Notes under the pieces: model-generated | The model's database searches: none | What the model saw: only the letters and a program-made list of their open reading frames with translations | Told to the model about the DNA's origin: nothing | From: CAYUVH01 sp964448135 | GTDB lineage: Bacteria; Verrucomicrobiota; Verrucomicrobiia; Limisphaerales; UBA8199 | Direction of reading: 5' to 3' | Assembly (NCBI GenBank): GCA_964448135.1 | Contig: CAYUVH010000066.1 | Location: 1 to 43,553 of the forward strand | Length of the DNA stretch: 43,553 nt | Shown: positions 31,623 through 39,860 of the stretch, piece after piece | Numbering within the stretch: the first letter of the stretch is position 1 | Layout: each line of letters starts with the position of its first letter | Translations under genes and position numbers: made by a program

Positions 31623-32291
31623 TCAGGACTCCGCGGTTATCAATCCGTTGCGCATGGCAAAGCGGACCAGCCCCGGAACGTCGAAGATGTCCAGTCGCGT
31701 CATCATCTGGCCGCGATGGTAGTCGATGGTTTTGTCGCTGAGCTTGAGGGTTGAAGCGATGGCCTTGGTGGTCTGGCCTTCGGCGATGAGTTGAAGAATC
31801 TCGCGCTGGCGGAAGGTCAGTTTCTCAAGCGGGCTGGCCGACTGCGCCATTTGCTGGAAGGGGAATTTCCTCAGGAAGCGGGTGGAGATCTCCCCGCTCA
31901 GATAGGTTTCACCCGCGACGACGGCTTTCAGGGCGTCGGGCAATTGAGCGGTGGCCGCCTTCTTGAGCAGATAGCCGGCGGCGCCGGCTTTCAAAGCCTG
32001 AACAATGTATTCGTCGTGATTGTGCATCGAGAGGATGATCACGCGGACCTTGGGAAAATCCCGCGTGATACGCGCCAGCGCTTCGAGACCGGTGAGGCCG
32101 GGCATCGAGATATCCATGAGCACCACGTCCGGCTGGAAGGTTTTGATGAGCTCAATTACTTCACGGCCATCACCGGCCTCGCCCACGACCTCCACTCCCG
32201 GGAGCTGCTGCAGTAGCGCGTGGATGCCGGCGCGCACGAGGGTATGATCGTCGCCCAGCAGGACGCGGATAGGTTTGATCGCAGGATTCAT
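31623..32291 (-). CDS. Response regulator, NarL/FixJ (REC-LuxR) type
   Basis: 222 aa from the ATG at 32291. The receiver domain (IRVLLGDDHTLVRAG; phospho-acceptor Asp in VVLMDISMPG; Lys in YLLKKA) is followed by a LuxR-type DNA-binding domain (LTFRQREILQLIAEGQTTKAIASTL, TIDYHRGQMM). The start overlaps the stop of the kinase gene as ATGA, so the two are translationally coupled. It is the output of that kinase, with unknown targets. Confidence 0.93.
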   Translation of the reverse strand: MNPAIKPIRVLLGDDHTLVRAGIHALLQQLPGVEVVGEAGDGREVIELIKTFQPDVVLMDISMPGLTGLEALARITRDFPKVRVIILSMHNHDEYIVQALKAGAAGYLLKKAATAQLPDALKAVVAGETYLSGEISTRFLRKFPFQQMAQSASPLEKLTFRQREILQLIAEGQTTKAIASTLKLSDKTIDYHRGQMMTRLDIFDVPGLVRFAMRNGLITAES

Positions 32292-34507
32292 ATTCGTGGC
32301 GGGGTCGGGGTGAGGTTGAAGTTCGCCGGCGCGGGCTGGGCCCACTTGAGGGGAAACCAGGCGTGAACCTCGGTGCCATGACCCGGTTGGGAGTGGTATT
32401 GGAGGCCGCCGCCGGCGAGCGTGGCCCGCTCTTCCATGCTCAGCAAACCGAGACTGGCGCCGCGCACGGCCTGGTCGCGCAGGCTCGCGACGTCGAAGCC
32501 CACGCCATCATCGCGCACAGACAGATGGATTTGCTGTTCATTCCGGGTCAGTTCCACCGTCACCGTGCGGGCTTTGGCGTGTTTCACGACGTTGATGAGC
32601 GCTTCCTGGGCGATACGGAAACACTCGGTTTCGATCATGGGATCCAGCCGCTGCTCCAAACGTTCCGCCCGAACTTCGCCCTGCAATCCCCCGAGGATCG
32701 CCTGCCGGTCAGTGTACCACCGCAGGGCGGGTTCCAGCCCCAGATCATCGAGCATGGACGGGCGGAGGTTCAACGACAGGTCGTGCACCTGCTCGAGGAC
32801 GCGCTCCACCGCGGCGAGGCTGGCTTTCAGGCGCGGCAGGAGCACTTCGTGGCCGGTGACTTCGAGTATCGCCTGCAGATTCAATTCGGCGACGGTGAGT
32901 TCCTGGCCGATTTCATCGTGGAGTTCGCGCGCCAGATGGCGGCGCTCCGTCTCCTGGACTTCGACGAGCCGGCGGGACAGCACCTGGAGCCGGCGGCGGG
33001 ACTCGGCGAGTTTGCTCTCGGCCTGCTTGCGCCGGGTAATGTCGCGGCAATTAAAAACAATGCCGCCGATGGCTGTGTCCTCCAGTTGATTCGAGCTGAT
33101 GGATTCGATAAACCGGCACGACCCATCCTTATGGCGCAATCTATATTCTTCTCTTTGCATATCGCCCGGCGATTTGACCAGCTCCGCCAGACGATTGCGC
33201 GCGCGGGTCGCGTCCTCCAGCCAAAAGAAATCAAAGATGTTCTTTCCCGGATCATCCGTGGCGTCGTAGCCCAGGGTGGTCGCGAGATTCGGACTGCGAT
33301 AGAGGATCAGGCCGTCCTTGTCCGTGATGCCCGTCACGTCCGTGGAGTCCTGCACGAGCGCGCGAAAACGTTCCTCGCTTTGGCGCAGCGCGGTCACGGC
33401 GATCTGCCGCTCCCCCTCGCGGCGTTCCAAGCACTCCGCCATTTGATCGCAGGCCGCCGTCAATTGTTTCAATTCGTCCCGCGCGCGGGGTACGGCGGCG
33501 CGCGCGGAGTGGTCGCCCGCACCGAGGCGCGCGGTGAATTTCACCAGGGCCTGGATCGGGCCCAGCACGAGGTAGCGGCTGCCGATCCAGCCAATCACCA
33601 GGATCAGGCCGGCGACAATGCACACGGAGGCCAGATTGCGCATCACCATGCGGTCGGGTTCGGCAAACAGCACTTTCCGGGGGACGCTCAGAATGCTGAT
33701 CACGTCCCCGGCGAGCAGCACACTGCGCGTGGAAGTGAAATCATAAAAGACCGGGACGCCCCGGGTATCCACCGCTTCCAGCACGCCGTTTTTTTGCGCG
33801 AGGAAGGTCTTGAGCAGCGACATTTCAGGGAGCGATTCGCCGACCAGCTCCTTTTCAGGTTCGGGATAACGCACAAGGATCGTGCCATTACCATCCACCT
33901 TGGTCCAGGCGGCCCCGGCGGGGAGTTGCAACTGCAGCGCGTAATCGGAGCGGTTGACCCATTCCAGATCGAGCGCGGCGAAAACGACGGCGGTCAGTTT
34001 TCCGGCATCGTCGAGCACCGGATAGGCCAGATTGAAGCCGGGCTTGCCCGAGAGGCGGCCAACCTGGTAATCGCCCAGGGAAAAATCATGCGTGGCCAGC
34101 ACGCGTTGGAAGTAGGAACGGTCGGCGAGGTTGACAGCGTTGGTAAGCGGAACCGCACTGGCCGCGACTTCGCCGTTCAGCTTGATCACGCCCAAATTGG
34201 AGTAGCGCGGATAATCCGCGAAGAGCGTGCGCAGCAATTTGGTGGAGCTGGCCCAGCGGCCCGATTGGACTTGCGATGATTCGGACACGGCGCGCAGCAG
34301 TTGCCGGGTACCGGCGATCATCTCGTCTTCCTTGCGCGCGGCGAGCTGGATCATGTCGTGAGAGCGCTGGCGCAAAGCAGCGGTCTGGCGATGGCGATCC
34401 TGCCGCGCAATATTCAGCGTCAGGCCGACCGGCGGGAGCGAGGCGAGAACGACCAGCAGGACCAGGCGGAACCGCAAGCCGGAGAATAACTGGGTCATTG
34501 TTCGCAT
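32288..34507 (-). CDS. Membrane sensor histidine kinase: dCache - HAMP - PAS - HisKA_3 (NarX-like)
   Basis: 739 aa. A first membrane helix (LVLLVVLASLPPVGLTL) precedes a ~260-residue periplasmic dCache-like domain (VKLNGEV-type VIKLNGEVAASAVP, DRSYFQRVLATHDFSLGDYQVG, VFAALDLEWV). A second helix (ASVCIVAGLILVIGWIG) leads to HAMP, a PAS domain (~370-490, GLILYRSPNLATTLGYDA) and a HisKA_3 dimerisation domain with H530 in ARELHDEIGQ. The HATPase has VKHAKA, DDGVGFD and GLLSMEERA. It probably detects a small extracellular ligand and signals to the overlapping LuxR-type regulator. Confidence 0.92.
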   Translation of the reverse strand: MRTMTQLFSGLRFRLVLLVVLASLPPVGLTLNIARQDRHRQTAALRQRSHDMIQLAARKEDEMIAGTRQLLRAVSESSQVQSGRWASSTKLLRTLFADYPRYSNLGVIKLNGEVAASAVPLTNAVNLADRSYFQRVLATHDFSLGDYQVGRLSGKPGFNLAYPVLDDAGKLTAVVFAALDLEWVNRSDYALQLQLPAGAAWTKVDGNGTILVRYPEPEKELVGESLPEMSLLKTFLAQKNGVLEAVDTRGVPVFYDFTSTRSVLLAGDVISILSVPRKVLFAEPDRMVMRNLASVCIVAGLILVIGWIGSRYLVLGPIQALVKFTARLGAGDHSARAAVPRARDELKQLTAACDQMAECLERREGERQIAVTALRQSEERFRALVQDSTDVTGITDKDGLILYRSPNLATTLGYDATDDPGKNIFDFFWLEDATRARNRLAELVKSPGDMQREEYRLRHKDGSCRFIESISSNQLEDTAIGGIVFNCRDITRRKQAESKLAESRRRLQVLSRRLVEVQETERRHLARELHDEIGQELTVAELNLQAILEVTGHEVLLPRLKASLAAVERVLEQVHDLSLNLRPSMLDDLGLEPALRWYTDRQAILGGLQGEVRAERLEQRLDPMIETECFRIAQEALINVVKHAKARTVTVELTRNEQQIHLSVRDDGVGFDVASLRDQAVRGASLGLLSMEERATLAGGGLQYHSQPGHGTEVHAWFPLKWAQPAPANFNLTPTPPRI

Positions 34508-34530
34508 GGGTATCTTCTGGCGGGAGGGAT

Positions 34531-34881
34531 TCAGTCGCCAATTGCCAGGTTATCAACCACGTCCTTGACCCCTTTGACTTTGGAAGCGACGTCCAGGGCG
34601 GCGCTGCGCTGGGAGTTCGTGTGGACGAGCCCGCTCAACTGAACCACGCCTTCACGGGCTTCAACGCGTACGGCGTCGAATTTGTAGCCGGCAGCCGCGG
34701 CCAGCGCTTCCCGGACGCGCTCCGCCGTGCGCCGGTCTTCGACGGGAACGCCGGGGGATTCTGCGCGCGCGGGTGGGGCAGGGAAGGTGGGCCGAGCGCT
34801 GGTGCAGCCGGTCAGGCCAGCCAGCGATGAGGCCGCGCCGAGGAAGGCGAGCAGGAGGCAAAAGCTGGGAAATGGTTTCAT
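34531..34881 (-). CDS. BON-domain lipoprotein
   Basis: 116 aa from the ATG at 34881, preceded by GAGGAACC. The signal sequence MKPFPSFCLLLAFLGAASSL ends in the lipobox LTGC, so it should be lipidated. After a Pro-rich linker comes a single BON domain (~45-115: RVREALAAAAGYKFDAVRVEAREGVVQLSGLV...VKGVKDVVDNLAI). BON proteins (OsmY-like) bind membranes and occur in envelope stress responses. The gene ends 24 bp before the start of the kinase gene (34507) on the same strand, so it could be cotranscribed with that system. Confidence 0.85.
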   Translation of the reverse strand: MKPFPSFCLLLAFLGAASSLAGLTGCTSARPTFPAPPARAESPGVPVEDRRTAERVREALAAAAGYKFDAVRVEAREGVVQLSGLVHTNSQRSAALDVASKVKGVKDVVDNLAIGD

Positions 34882-35286
34882 GAGGTTCCTCGCGAGCAGG
34901 TTCGAATTGCCTCCGCTACGCCCGTCCGCCAAAAGATCAGGCAATCGCGGTATTTCACTTTCCAAGATACTTGGACGGGTTGCGTATGGGCCGATTCCTA
35001 AACCGATTTCCGGCCGGGTACCACGTTGACGAGGATCATAATGATCCCCACCACAAGCAGAAAGTAATTGAGCCTGCCCATCTCAGGTTGCTTTTGATTT
35101 CGTTAATCGTGTTCTTAATAAGAGCGACATATTATGGGCCGAAGCTGCCTTTCGATATGGGGTCTAATCCCATGGGGTGTACACCCCATAGGCGGCTGGC
35201 GGGGAGTGTCCGATGCTTGGTTTGGAACTGACGTCCGGTTATGCGATCCTGCCTGCCGCAGCGTCCGTTCAATTCGCCATGCCGAA
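34882..35286. promoter_or_regulatory. Divergent intergenic region with an 18-bp palindrome
   Basis: 405 bp without a gene, between the BON lipoprotein (leftward) and the degenerate kinase (rightward). ATGGGGTGTACACCCCAT (35172-35189) is a perfect palindrome, 98 bp upstream of the 35287 start. Similar GGGGT..ACCCC sequences lie at 20034 and 38085. It is a likely binding site for a dimeric regulator. Confidence 0.5.
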
Positions 35287-35985
35287 ATGAAAAAAAACCT
35301 GGCCAGAATGTCTCAAAGCTATGTGGCGGCCTTGCGTAAATACCTGCGGGAGGGGCTGCGGGCAAGCCTGCGGCCGGCCCTGGGGGTGGGACACCGGGCG
35401 GTCGCGTACGGACTGGAAACCCTGGAACTCGCGCGGATTCACGAGCGGGCGCTCGTCCTGCTTGAATTGGCCGGACAGAAGAGTGGACTGCTGAAGCGAG
35501 CCGAGGTGTTTTTCTCCGAGGCGCTTACCCCGATCGTGGAAACGCATCGCGCGGCGCGGGAAAGCCGCACGCAATTGAACCGGCTGAACCAGACGCTCAG
35601 CCAGCGCACCCTGGAACTCGCCGTTACGAACCGGCAATTGCAGCGCGGCATCGTTCGCCGCAAGAGCGTGGAGAGCGCGTTGAAACAAAGCGGACGGCAC
35701 TACACCAGGCTGTTGAAGGATTCCCTGCAACTGCAGGAAGGCCTGCGCCAGCTGACCCACGAGGTGCTGGCGGCCCAGGAGAACGACCGGGCCAAGCTGA
35801 GCCGTGACCTGCAGGACGAGATCGCGCAGACTTTGCTGGGCATCAATGTCCGACTGCTTTCGCTCAGACAGGAGGCCAGGACCAATACCAAGGGACTCCG
35901 AAATGAAATCAGCAGCACGCAGCGGCTGGTGTTGAAATCCGCGAAGTCCGTCCGGCGGGTCGCCCGTGATATTGGTTGTTCATGA
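35287..35985 (+). CDS. Degenerate sensor-kinase paralogue lacking the phospho-histidine and the ATPase domain
   Basis: 232 aa from the ATG at 35287. The N-terminal ~60 residues (YVAALRKYLREGLRASLRPALGVGHRAVAYGLETLELARIHERAL) resemble the four-helix RsbU N-terminal domain. A coiled coil and a HisKA_3-like helix follow. That helix reads LSRDLQDEIAQTLLGIN where the paralogue at 35982 has ISRELHDVIAQTLTGIN, so Q176 replaces the phosphorylated His. The protein ends before any HATPase domain. Its stop overlaps the start of the paralogue by ATGA, arguing for a maintained gene, not debris. Inference: a non-catalytic dimer partner or competitor of the kinase, or a regulator of it. A truncated duplicate under decay is the alternative. 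Confidence 0.8.
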   Translation: MKKNLARMSQSYVAALRKYLREGLRASLRPALGVGHRAVAYGLETLELARIHERALVLLELAGQKSGLLKRAEVFFSEALTPIVETHRAARESRTQLNRLNQTLSQRTLELAVTNRQLQRGIVRRKSVESALKQSGRHYTRLLKDSLQLQEGLRQLTHEVLAAQENDRAKLSRDLQDEIAQTLLGINVRLLSLRQEARTNTKGLRNEISSTQRLVLKSAKSVRRVARDIGCS

Positions 35986-37130
35986 ACCGCAAGCCCTCCA
36001 AATTGTCGTACCGCTATCAGGACGCGTTACGGAAGCACCTGCAGCAACCCCGGCCGTCCTCCCTCGCCGCTGCGCGCGGCCTGGGCAGCCAGGCGCTGGC
36101 GGCCGGGTTGCAGACGCTCGATCTCGCCAAGCTCCACGAGCAGACCCTGGTGGGCGAGTTGTCGCAAGTTTGCGCGGCGGACCAGCGCGCCGCGCTCATC
36201 AAGCAGGCGGGAGTTTTCTTCGCGGTGGCGATCACGCCGATCGAGAAGACCCATCGCAGCGCGCGGGAGACCGCCCTCCACCTCAAGAAATTCATCGAGA
36301 CGCTCAGCCAGCGGACCGTCGAACTGGCCGCCTCCAACCTGGAATTGAGCCTCGAAATCCGCCAGCGCCAGGCGGTGGAGGCGGCGCTCAAAAAAAGCAA
36401 GGTCCACTACTCGCAATTGCTGGCAAAGTCAGACCGCCTCCAGGAGCAGTTACGGCGCCTGTCCCGCCAGGTGCTCTCGGCGCAGGAAGACGAGCGCAAG
36501 AAGATCAGCCGTGAACTTCACGACGTCATCGCCCAGACCCTGACCGGCATCAACCTCCGGCTCGCCACGCTGAAAAAGGACGCCGCCCTCGACTCCAAAG
36601 GGCTCGAGCGCAACATCGCGCGGACGCAGCAGCTCGTGACCAAATCCGTGAACATTGTGCATCACTTCGCGCGCGAATTGCGCCCGGCGGTGCTGGATGA
36701 CCTCGGCCTGATTCCCGCGTTGCATTCGTTCATGAAAAACTTTACCGCGCGCACCGGGGTGCATACGCGGCTGACAGCCTTCGCGGGCGTCGAACGCCTC
36801 GATGCCTCCAGGCGCACGACCCTCTATCGGGTGGCCCAGGAAGCGCTCACGAACGTAGGCCGACATGCCCAGGCCAGCCGGGTCGAGGTGGACCTCCGGG
36901 AGCGGGGCGGACGGATTTGCATGACCATCAAGGACGACGGCAAATCGTTCCGGGTGGAAAGGGTATTGAACGCCCGGGGCGGTAAACGCCTGGGATTGCT
37001 GGGCATGCGGGAACGATTGGAAATGGTCGGCGGGCGCTTTGCCGTGGATTCCGCTGCGGGCAAAGGCACGACTATCACCGCCGAGATTCAACCCGCGGCC
37101 CGGGAGGTTCGCCGGAACCAAAAGCCATAG
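35982..37130 (+). CDS. Soluble sensor histidine kinase, RsbU_N-like plus HisKA_3 and HATPase
   Basis: 382 aa from the ATG at 35982. The N-terminal RsbU_N-like helical domain (~8-65) is followed by a coiled coil (~95-165), HisKA_3 with H180 (SRELHDVIAQ), and an HATPase with VGRHAQASRVEV, IKDDGKSFRV and GLLGMRERLEMVGGRF. There are no membrane helices. The RsbU N-terminal domain binds a switch protein in Bacillus, so this kinase may also be switched by protein partners; the degenerate paralogue just upstream (35287) is a candidate. The response regulator gene begins 4 bp downstream. Confidence 0.9.
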   Translation: MNRKPSKLSYRYQDALRKHLQQPRPSSLAAARGLGSQALAAGLQTLDLAKLHEQTLVGELSQVCAADQRAALIKQAGVFFAVAITPIEKTHRSARETALHLKKFIETLSQRTVELAASNLELSLEIRQRQAVEAALKKSKVHYSQLLAKSDRLQEQLRRLSRQVLSAQEDERKKISRELHDVIAQTLTGINLRLATLKKDAALDSKGLERNIARTQQLVTKSVNIVHHFARELRPAVLDDLGLIPALHSFMKNFTARTGVHTRLTAFAGVERLDASRRTTLYRVAQEALTNVGRHAQASRVEVDLRERGGRICMTIKDDGKSFRVERVLNARGGKRLGLLGMRERLEMVGGRFAVDSAAGKGTTITAEIQPAAREVRRNQKP

Positions 37131-37133
37131 AAT

Positions 37134-37811
37134 ATGAAACCGATCACTGTACTGCTGGCCGAAGATCACATGATTGTGCGCGAGGGGTTGCGCAAGATGC
37201 TCGATTTCGAAGCCGACTTCGAGGTGGTGGGCGAGGCGCAGCACGGCCGGCAGGCCGTCGCGCTGGCCAAAAAACTGCGTCCCGACGTTGTGCTCATGGA
37301 TGTTGCCATGCCCCTGATGAATGGTTTGGAGGCCACCCGGCAGGTGCTCAAAGCCGCTCCCGGCACCAAAGTTGTCATTCTCTCAGCGCACAGCGACGAC
37401 GCGTATGTAAATAATGCCACCGAGTCCGGGGCGGTGGGATTTTTGCTGAAACAGACCTCCGCCCACGACGTCTGCCGGGCGATCCGTGAGGTCTTCAAGG
37501 GCAACACATTTTTCAGCCCCGCCGTCTCCGAACGGTTCAATCGGCTCAACCCGATGTCCTCCGGGCGGGTGGGCATATCCCGCCAGAAAGCGGCCGGGTT
37601 GACCTCGCGCGAGATGGAAGTCTTGCAGCTTATTGCCGAAGGCAAAGCCAACAAGGAAACCGCTTCGGAACTGGGCATCAGCATCAAGACCGTCGAGAAG
37701 CATCGTGAGAAGGTCATGAGCAAGCTCGGCATCCACGACACCGCCGGCCTCACCCGCTATGCCATCAGCGCCGGCATCATCGAGAGCAGCGTCCAATTGA
37801 CGATTATCTAG
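37134..37811 (+). CDS. Response regulator, NarL/LuxR type
   Basis: 225 aa. Receiver (VLLAEDHMIVREGL, phospho-acceptor in VVLMDVAMPLMNG, Lys in FLLKQT) and LuxR HTH (LTSREMEVLQLIAEGKANKETASEL, TVEKHREKVMSKLGIHD). It is the third gene of the unit 35287-37811. The last ~30 residues (THE TAGLTRYAISAGIIESSVQLTI region) recur in decayed form at 38411-38473 and 38565-38654. Confidence 0.93.
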   Translation: MKPITVLLAEDHMIVREGLRKMLDFEADFEVVGEAQHGRQAVALAKKLRPDVVLMDVAMPLMNGLEATRQVLKAAPGTKVVILSAHSDDAYVNNATESGAVGFLLKQTSAHDVCRAIREVFKGNTFFSPAVSERFNRLNPMSSGRVGISRQKAAGLTSREMEVLQLIAEGKANKETASELGISIKTVEKHREKVMSKLGIHDTAGLTRYAISAGIIESSVQLTII

Positions 37812-38084
37812 GGCCCGCGAGATCACCTGATCTCGCGCCTGGATCTTTCGCTGCGCCAAAAAAGTTGCGGTCGCTCCCCGATCACTATTCCAGTGCGGGT
37901 GCGCGCGCTCGTACGAACAGACCGGGGAAAAAGAACTGCGCGAGTTTGCAGCCAATATCAATCGTCGCGGTTGGCCCGGCAATCCCCTGTGCCGGGCTGA
38001 ATATGAAGCAACAGAGTCGGCCCTCTGACTGGCGGCTGGAAGCTCCGGGCGTTCGCGAGCCATTTCAGCAGCGCTTTCCCCGCC

Positions 38085-38100
38085 TGGGGTGAACACCCCA
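38085..38100. promoter_or_regulatory. Palindromic site TGGGGTG-AA-CACCCCA
   Basis: 7-bp arms with a 2-nt spacer, 75 bp upstream of the small membrane protein start at 38175. It closely resembles 35172-35189 (TGGGGTGTACACCCCA core). The gap 37812-38174 holds no other recognisable feature. Confidence 0.5.
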
Positions 38101-38174
38101 TGGCTTCAGCAAACCTTTCCGGGGTAAGCTGTCGTCATGAAAAATAATCCTGTCGTGCCAATTGGAGGTAACCC

Positions 38175-38372
38175 ATGTCTCTGATTTCTCTAATTGTCAC
38201 CCTCGTCGTTGTGGGTGTGCTCCTTTGGCTGGTCAACACGTACATCCCGATGGACGGCAAGATCAAAAAAATTCTCAACGTCGTCGTCGTGATATGCGTC
38301 GTGGTGTGGCTGTTGTTCGCTTTTGGCGTTCTCCATAACGGCAGCGGCATCCAGGTGCCGCGAGTTCAATAA
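38175..38372 (+). CDS. Small two-helix membrane protein, Thivi_2564 family
   Basis: 65 aa from the ATG at 38175, with GGAGGT ending 5 bases before it. Two membrane helices (LISLIVTLVVVGVLLWLVN and ILNVVVVICVVVWLLFAFGVL) flank the motif TYIPMDGKIKKILNVVV, which is the signature of the Thivi_2564-type small membrane proteins. Function unknown; often near stress-type genes. The palindrome at 38085 may control it. Confidence 0.85.
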   Translation: MSLISLIVTLVVVGVLLWLVNTYIPMDGKIKKILNVVVVICVVVWLLFAFGVLHNGSGIQVPRVQ

Positions 38373-38410
38373 CCACTGCGCGCGGCATTGGCCGCACGTC
38401 GGTGGCGAAT

Positions 38411-38473
38411 CCCACCCGCTACGCGATCGGCGCCGGCATCATCGAGAGGAGGGTGCAGTTGACCATTGTGTAA
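38411..38473 (+). pseudogene. Remnant 1 of a LuxR-type regulator 3' end
   Basis: Sixty-three bases encode PTRYAIGAGIIERRVQLTIV and a stop, matching LTRYAISAGIIESSVQLTII at the end of the 37134 gene (17 of 20 residues alike or close). Nothing upstream codes for the rest. It follows the small membrane protein by 39 bp. Confidence 0.75.
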
Positions 38474-38564
38474 GGGAGGGTGGAAACCGTCCGGGCTTCA
38501 GCTCGCGCGGCTCCAGCGGTTCCAATGGGGTAAATCCCCCCATGGGAAGCACCGGCAGGATCTC

Positions 38565-38654
38565 ATGAATACCCTGAACATCCACAACATCGCCTCCCTG
38601 ACCCGCTACGCGGTTTCGAGCGGCGTGGTGGAATCCAACCGTCCGCCCAATTAG
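38565..38654 (+). pseudogene. Remnant 2 of a LuxR-type regulator 3' end
   Basis: From the ATG at 38565 it reads MNTLNIHNIASLTRYAVSSG then VVESNRPPN and stops. This aligns with KLGIHDTAGLTRYAISAGIIESS of the 37134 gene, but is more diverged than remnant 1, so it derives from another paralogue. The receiver and the start of the HTH are missing. Confidence 0.75.
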
Positions 38655-38804
38655 TCATCGCCATTCTCGCCGAACCAGACCACTGCCGCCAGCGCCCGGC
38701 GGGGACCCGGTCGTTTGCGCAGTTGACGGCGGGCGGGCGGGGGAGTAAGAAGCAGGTAAGGATAATTTTAGGCGGCGGTACGTTTCTTCAGCGGGATTCC
38801 CCAT
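38655..38804 (-). CDS. Possible 49-residue protein with an excellent Shine-Dalgarno sequence
   Basis: AAGGAGGTGGGGATG gives an ideal ribosome-binding site for an ATG at 38804. The predicted peptide (MGNPAEETYRRLKLSLPASY...VRREWR) has no recognised relatives and a Pro/Ser/Thr-rich second half. Against it: the region also forms a long-range hairpin (38771-38829) with a following T run on the plus strand, so the match may be chance. Confidence 0.25.
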   Translation of the reverse strand: MGNPAEETYRRLKLSLPASYSPARPPSTAQTTGSPPGAGGSGLVRREWR

Positions 38805-38834
38805 CCCCACCTCCTTGGCGTCCGCCGCCTTTTT
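38771..38834 (+). terminator. Possible terminator or RNA stem with a long loop
   Basis: GGCGGCGG (38771-38778) pairs with CCGCCGCC (38822-38829), followed by TTTTT. The 43-nt loop is long for a simple terminator. No gene lies directly before it on the plus strand apart from remnant 2. The rest of 38373-38984 has no other feature that I can see. Confidence 0.35.
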
Positions 38835-38984
38835 GTTGTCTGGTGTCGGGAGCGGGCCGGCGGCTGGCGCGCCGCACGTGTCCGGGCTTGTTTCACATTC
38901 GTGACCGAGGCAGACTGGGTTCCTGCGGGAAAGCCGTGCTGGCGGATTCCAACTCCAGCGATCACTGCTTGCCGCGGCCAGCAC

Positions 38985-39061
38985 GCGTCCGTAGCTCAAT
39001 TGGATAGAGCTTCTGACTTCGGATCAGAAGGTTGCAGGTTCAAGTCCTGCCGGACGCGCCA
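38985..39061 (+). tRNA. tRNA-Arg (anticodon TCG), CCA encoded
   Basis: The acceptor GCGTCCG pairs with CGGACGC, D arm GCTCAATTGGATAGAGC, anticodon stem TCTGA/TCAGA with loop CTTCGGA (anticodon TCG), T arm GCAGGTTCAAGTCCTGC, then G73 and CCA. It is followed by a truncated integrase, consistent with use as an integration site. Confidence 0.95.
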
Positions 39062-39175
39062 ATGTTTATAGGGGTTTGGTGAGTTTGCAGAATCTTCGAA
39101 AATCGGTCTTATACGATTTTTATACGATGGCTCCGAATCGTCGACGCAGTTTGTGGTGCGCAGCGCAACCACAAC

Positions 39176-39475
39176 ATGAGCAAAAAGGCTTGGAAACGCG
39201 CGGCGGACGGCATCTGGAAGAACAGGTCGGGAACGTATTATGAACGGCCGAAAATTGACGGCCGTTGGACTTACCGGTCACTAAAAACCAAGTGCCTGGC
39301 TGATGCCAAGGCCGAATTTCATTGCCGCCGAGCCGGCGGTGGCCACGGGCAAAACCACTCTCCAGCACCGGCTTCTGCCCCGGTGCCGCCAGCCGTTGCT
39401 CCCGTCGTAGCCGCAACTCAACTCAGCCAACCGGTGGCACCTTTGTTGGTGGGCGACCTTAGCGGCTGGATCTGA
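39176..39475 (+). pseudogene. Truncated phage-type integrase (N-terminal arm-binding part only)
   Basis: The ATG at 39176 opens MSKKAWKRAADGIWKNRSGT, then YYERPKIDGRWTYRSLKTKC and LADAKAEF. This resembles the N-terminus of tyrosine recombinases found after tRNA genes in Verrucomicrobiota. After ~50 residues the sequence changes to a Pro/Ala-rich, non-homologous run and stops at 39475. The catalytic domain (R...HxxR...Y) is absent, so it cannot be an active recombinase. It starts 115 bp after tRNA-Arg. Confidence 0.65.
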
Positions 39476-39860
39476 CGTGTGCTCTGACGGGCCTCGGCAA
39501 CCTCCGGGACCGCCCGCACCGCTCGGGAAACAATCACCTTTTGGGAACAAAATCTGTTTGTAGCCATTAATTTATGGACTGACCCGCGCTCACAAAGCCG
39601 ATTCCGCCCCCGCTCTTCGCCATCCCTTTCTGATGCCAACCCGTCCCGCTTGAAACCCGCTTCTGCCCCAGTACCCCCCCAGCCCTCTAATTCCAGCTCT
39701 CAGGCTTTCAGCATCTTGCCTCATCCCCCGTCTGCCCTATCCCCGCGCAACCGCTCCCCCAAGGCCCTCTTTTCAGCTGGCTGATCCTCCAGCGGCTCCT
39801 TTGCTGCTGGCCGCCAACGCCTCCCAAAGGCTATGCTCCCAAGGCAATTCGGAAGATTTA
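39476..39860. other. 385 bp without a recognisable gene
   Basis: C-rich sequence with runs such as CCCCCCC near 39672. No gene, repeat from the other families, or clear promoter is seen. It may be decayed integrase or element DNA. GGAAGA at 39851-39856 is the ribosome-binding site of the next gene. Confidence 0.5.

Noticed and set aside
32363..34279. Long open frame on the plus strand (638 codons)
   Set aside because: Antisense shadow of the dCache/HAMP/PAS kinase, whose motifs and gene overlap are convincing.
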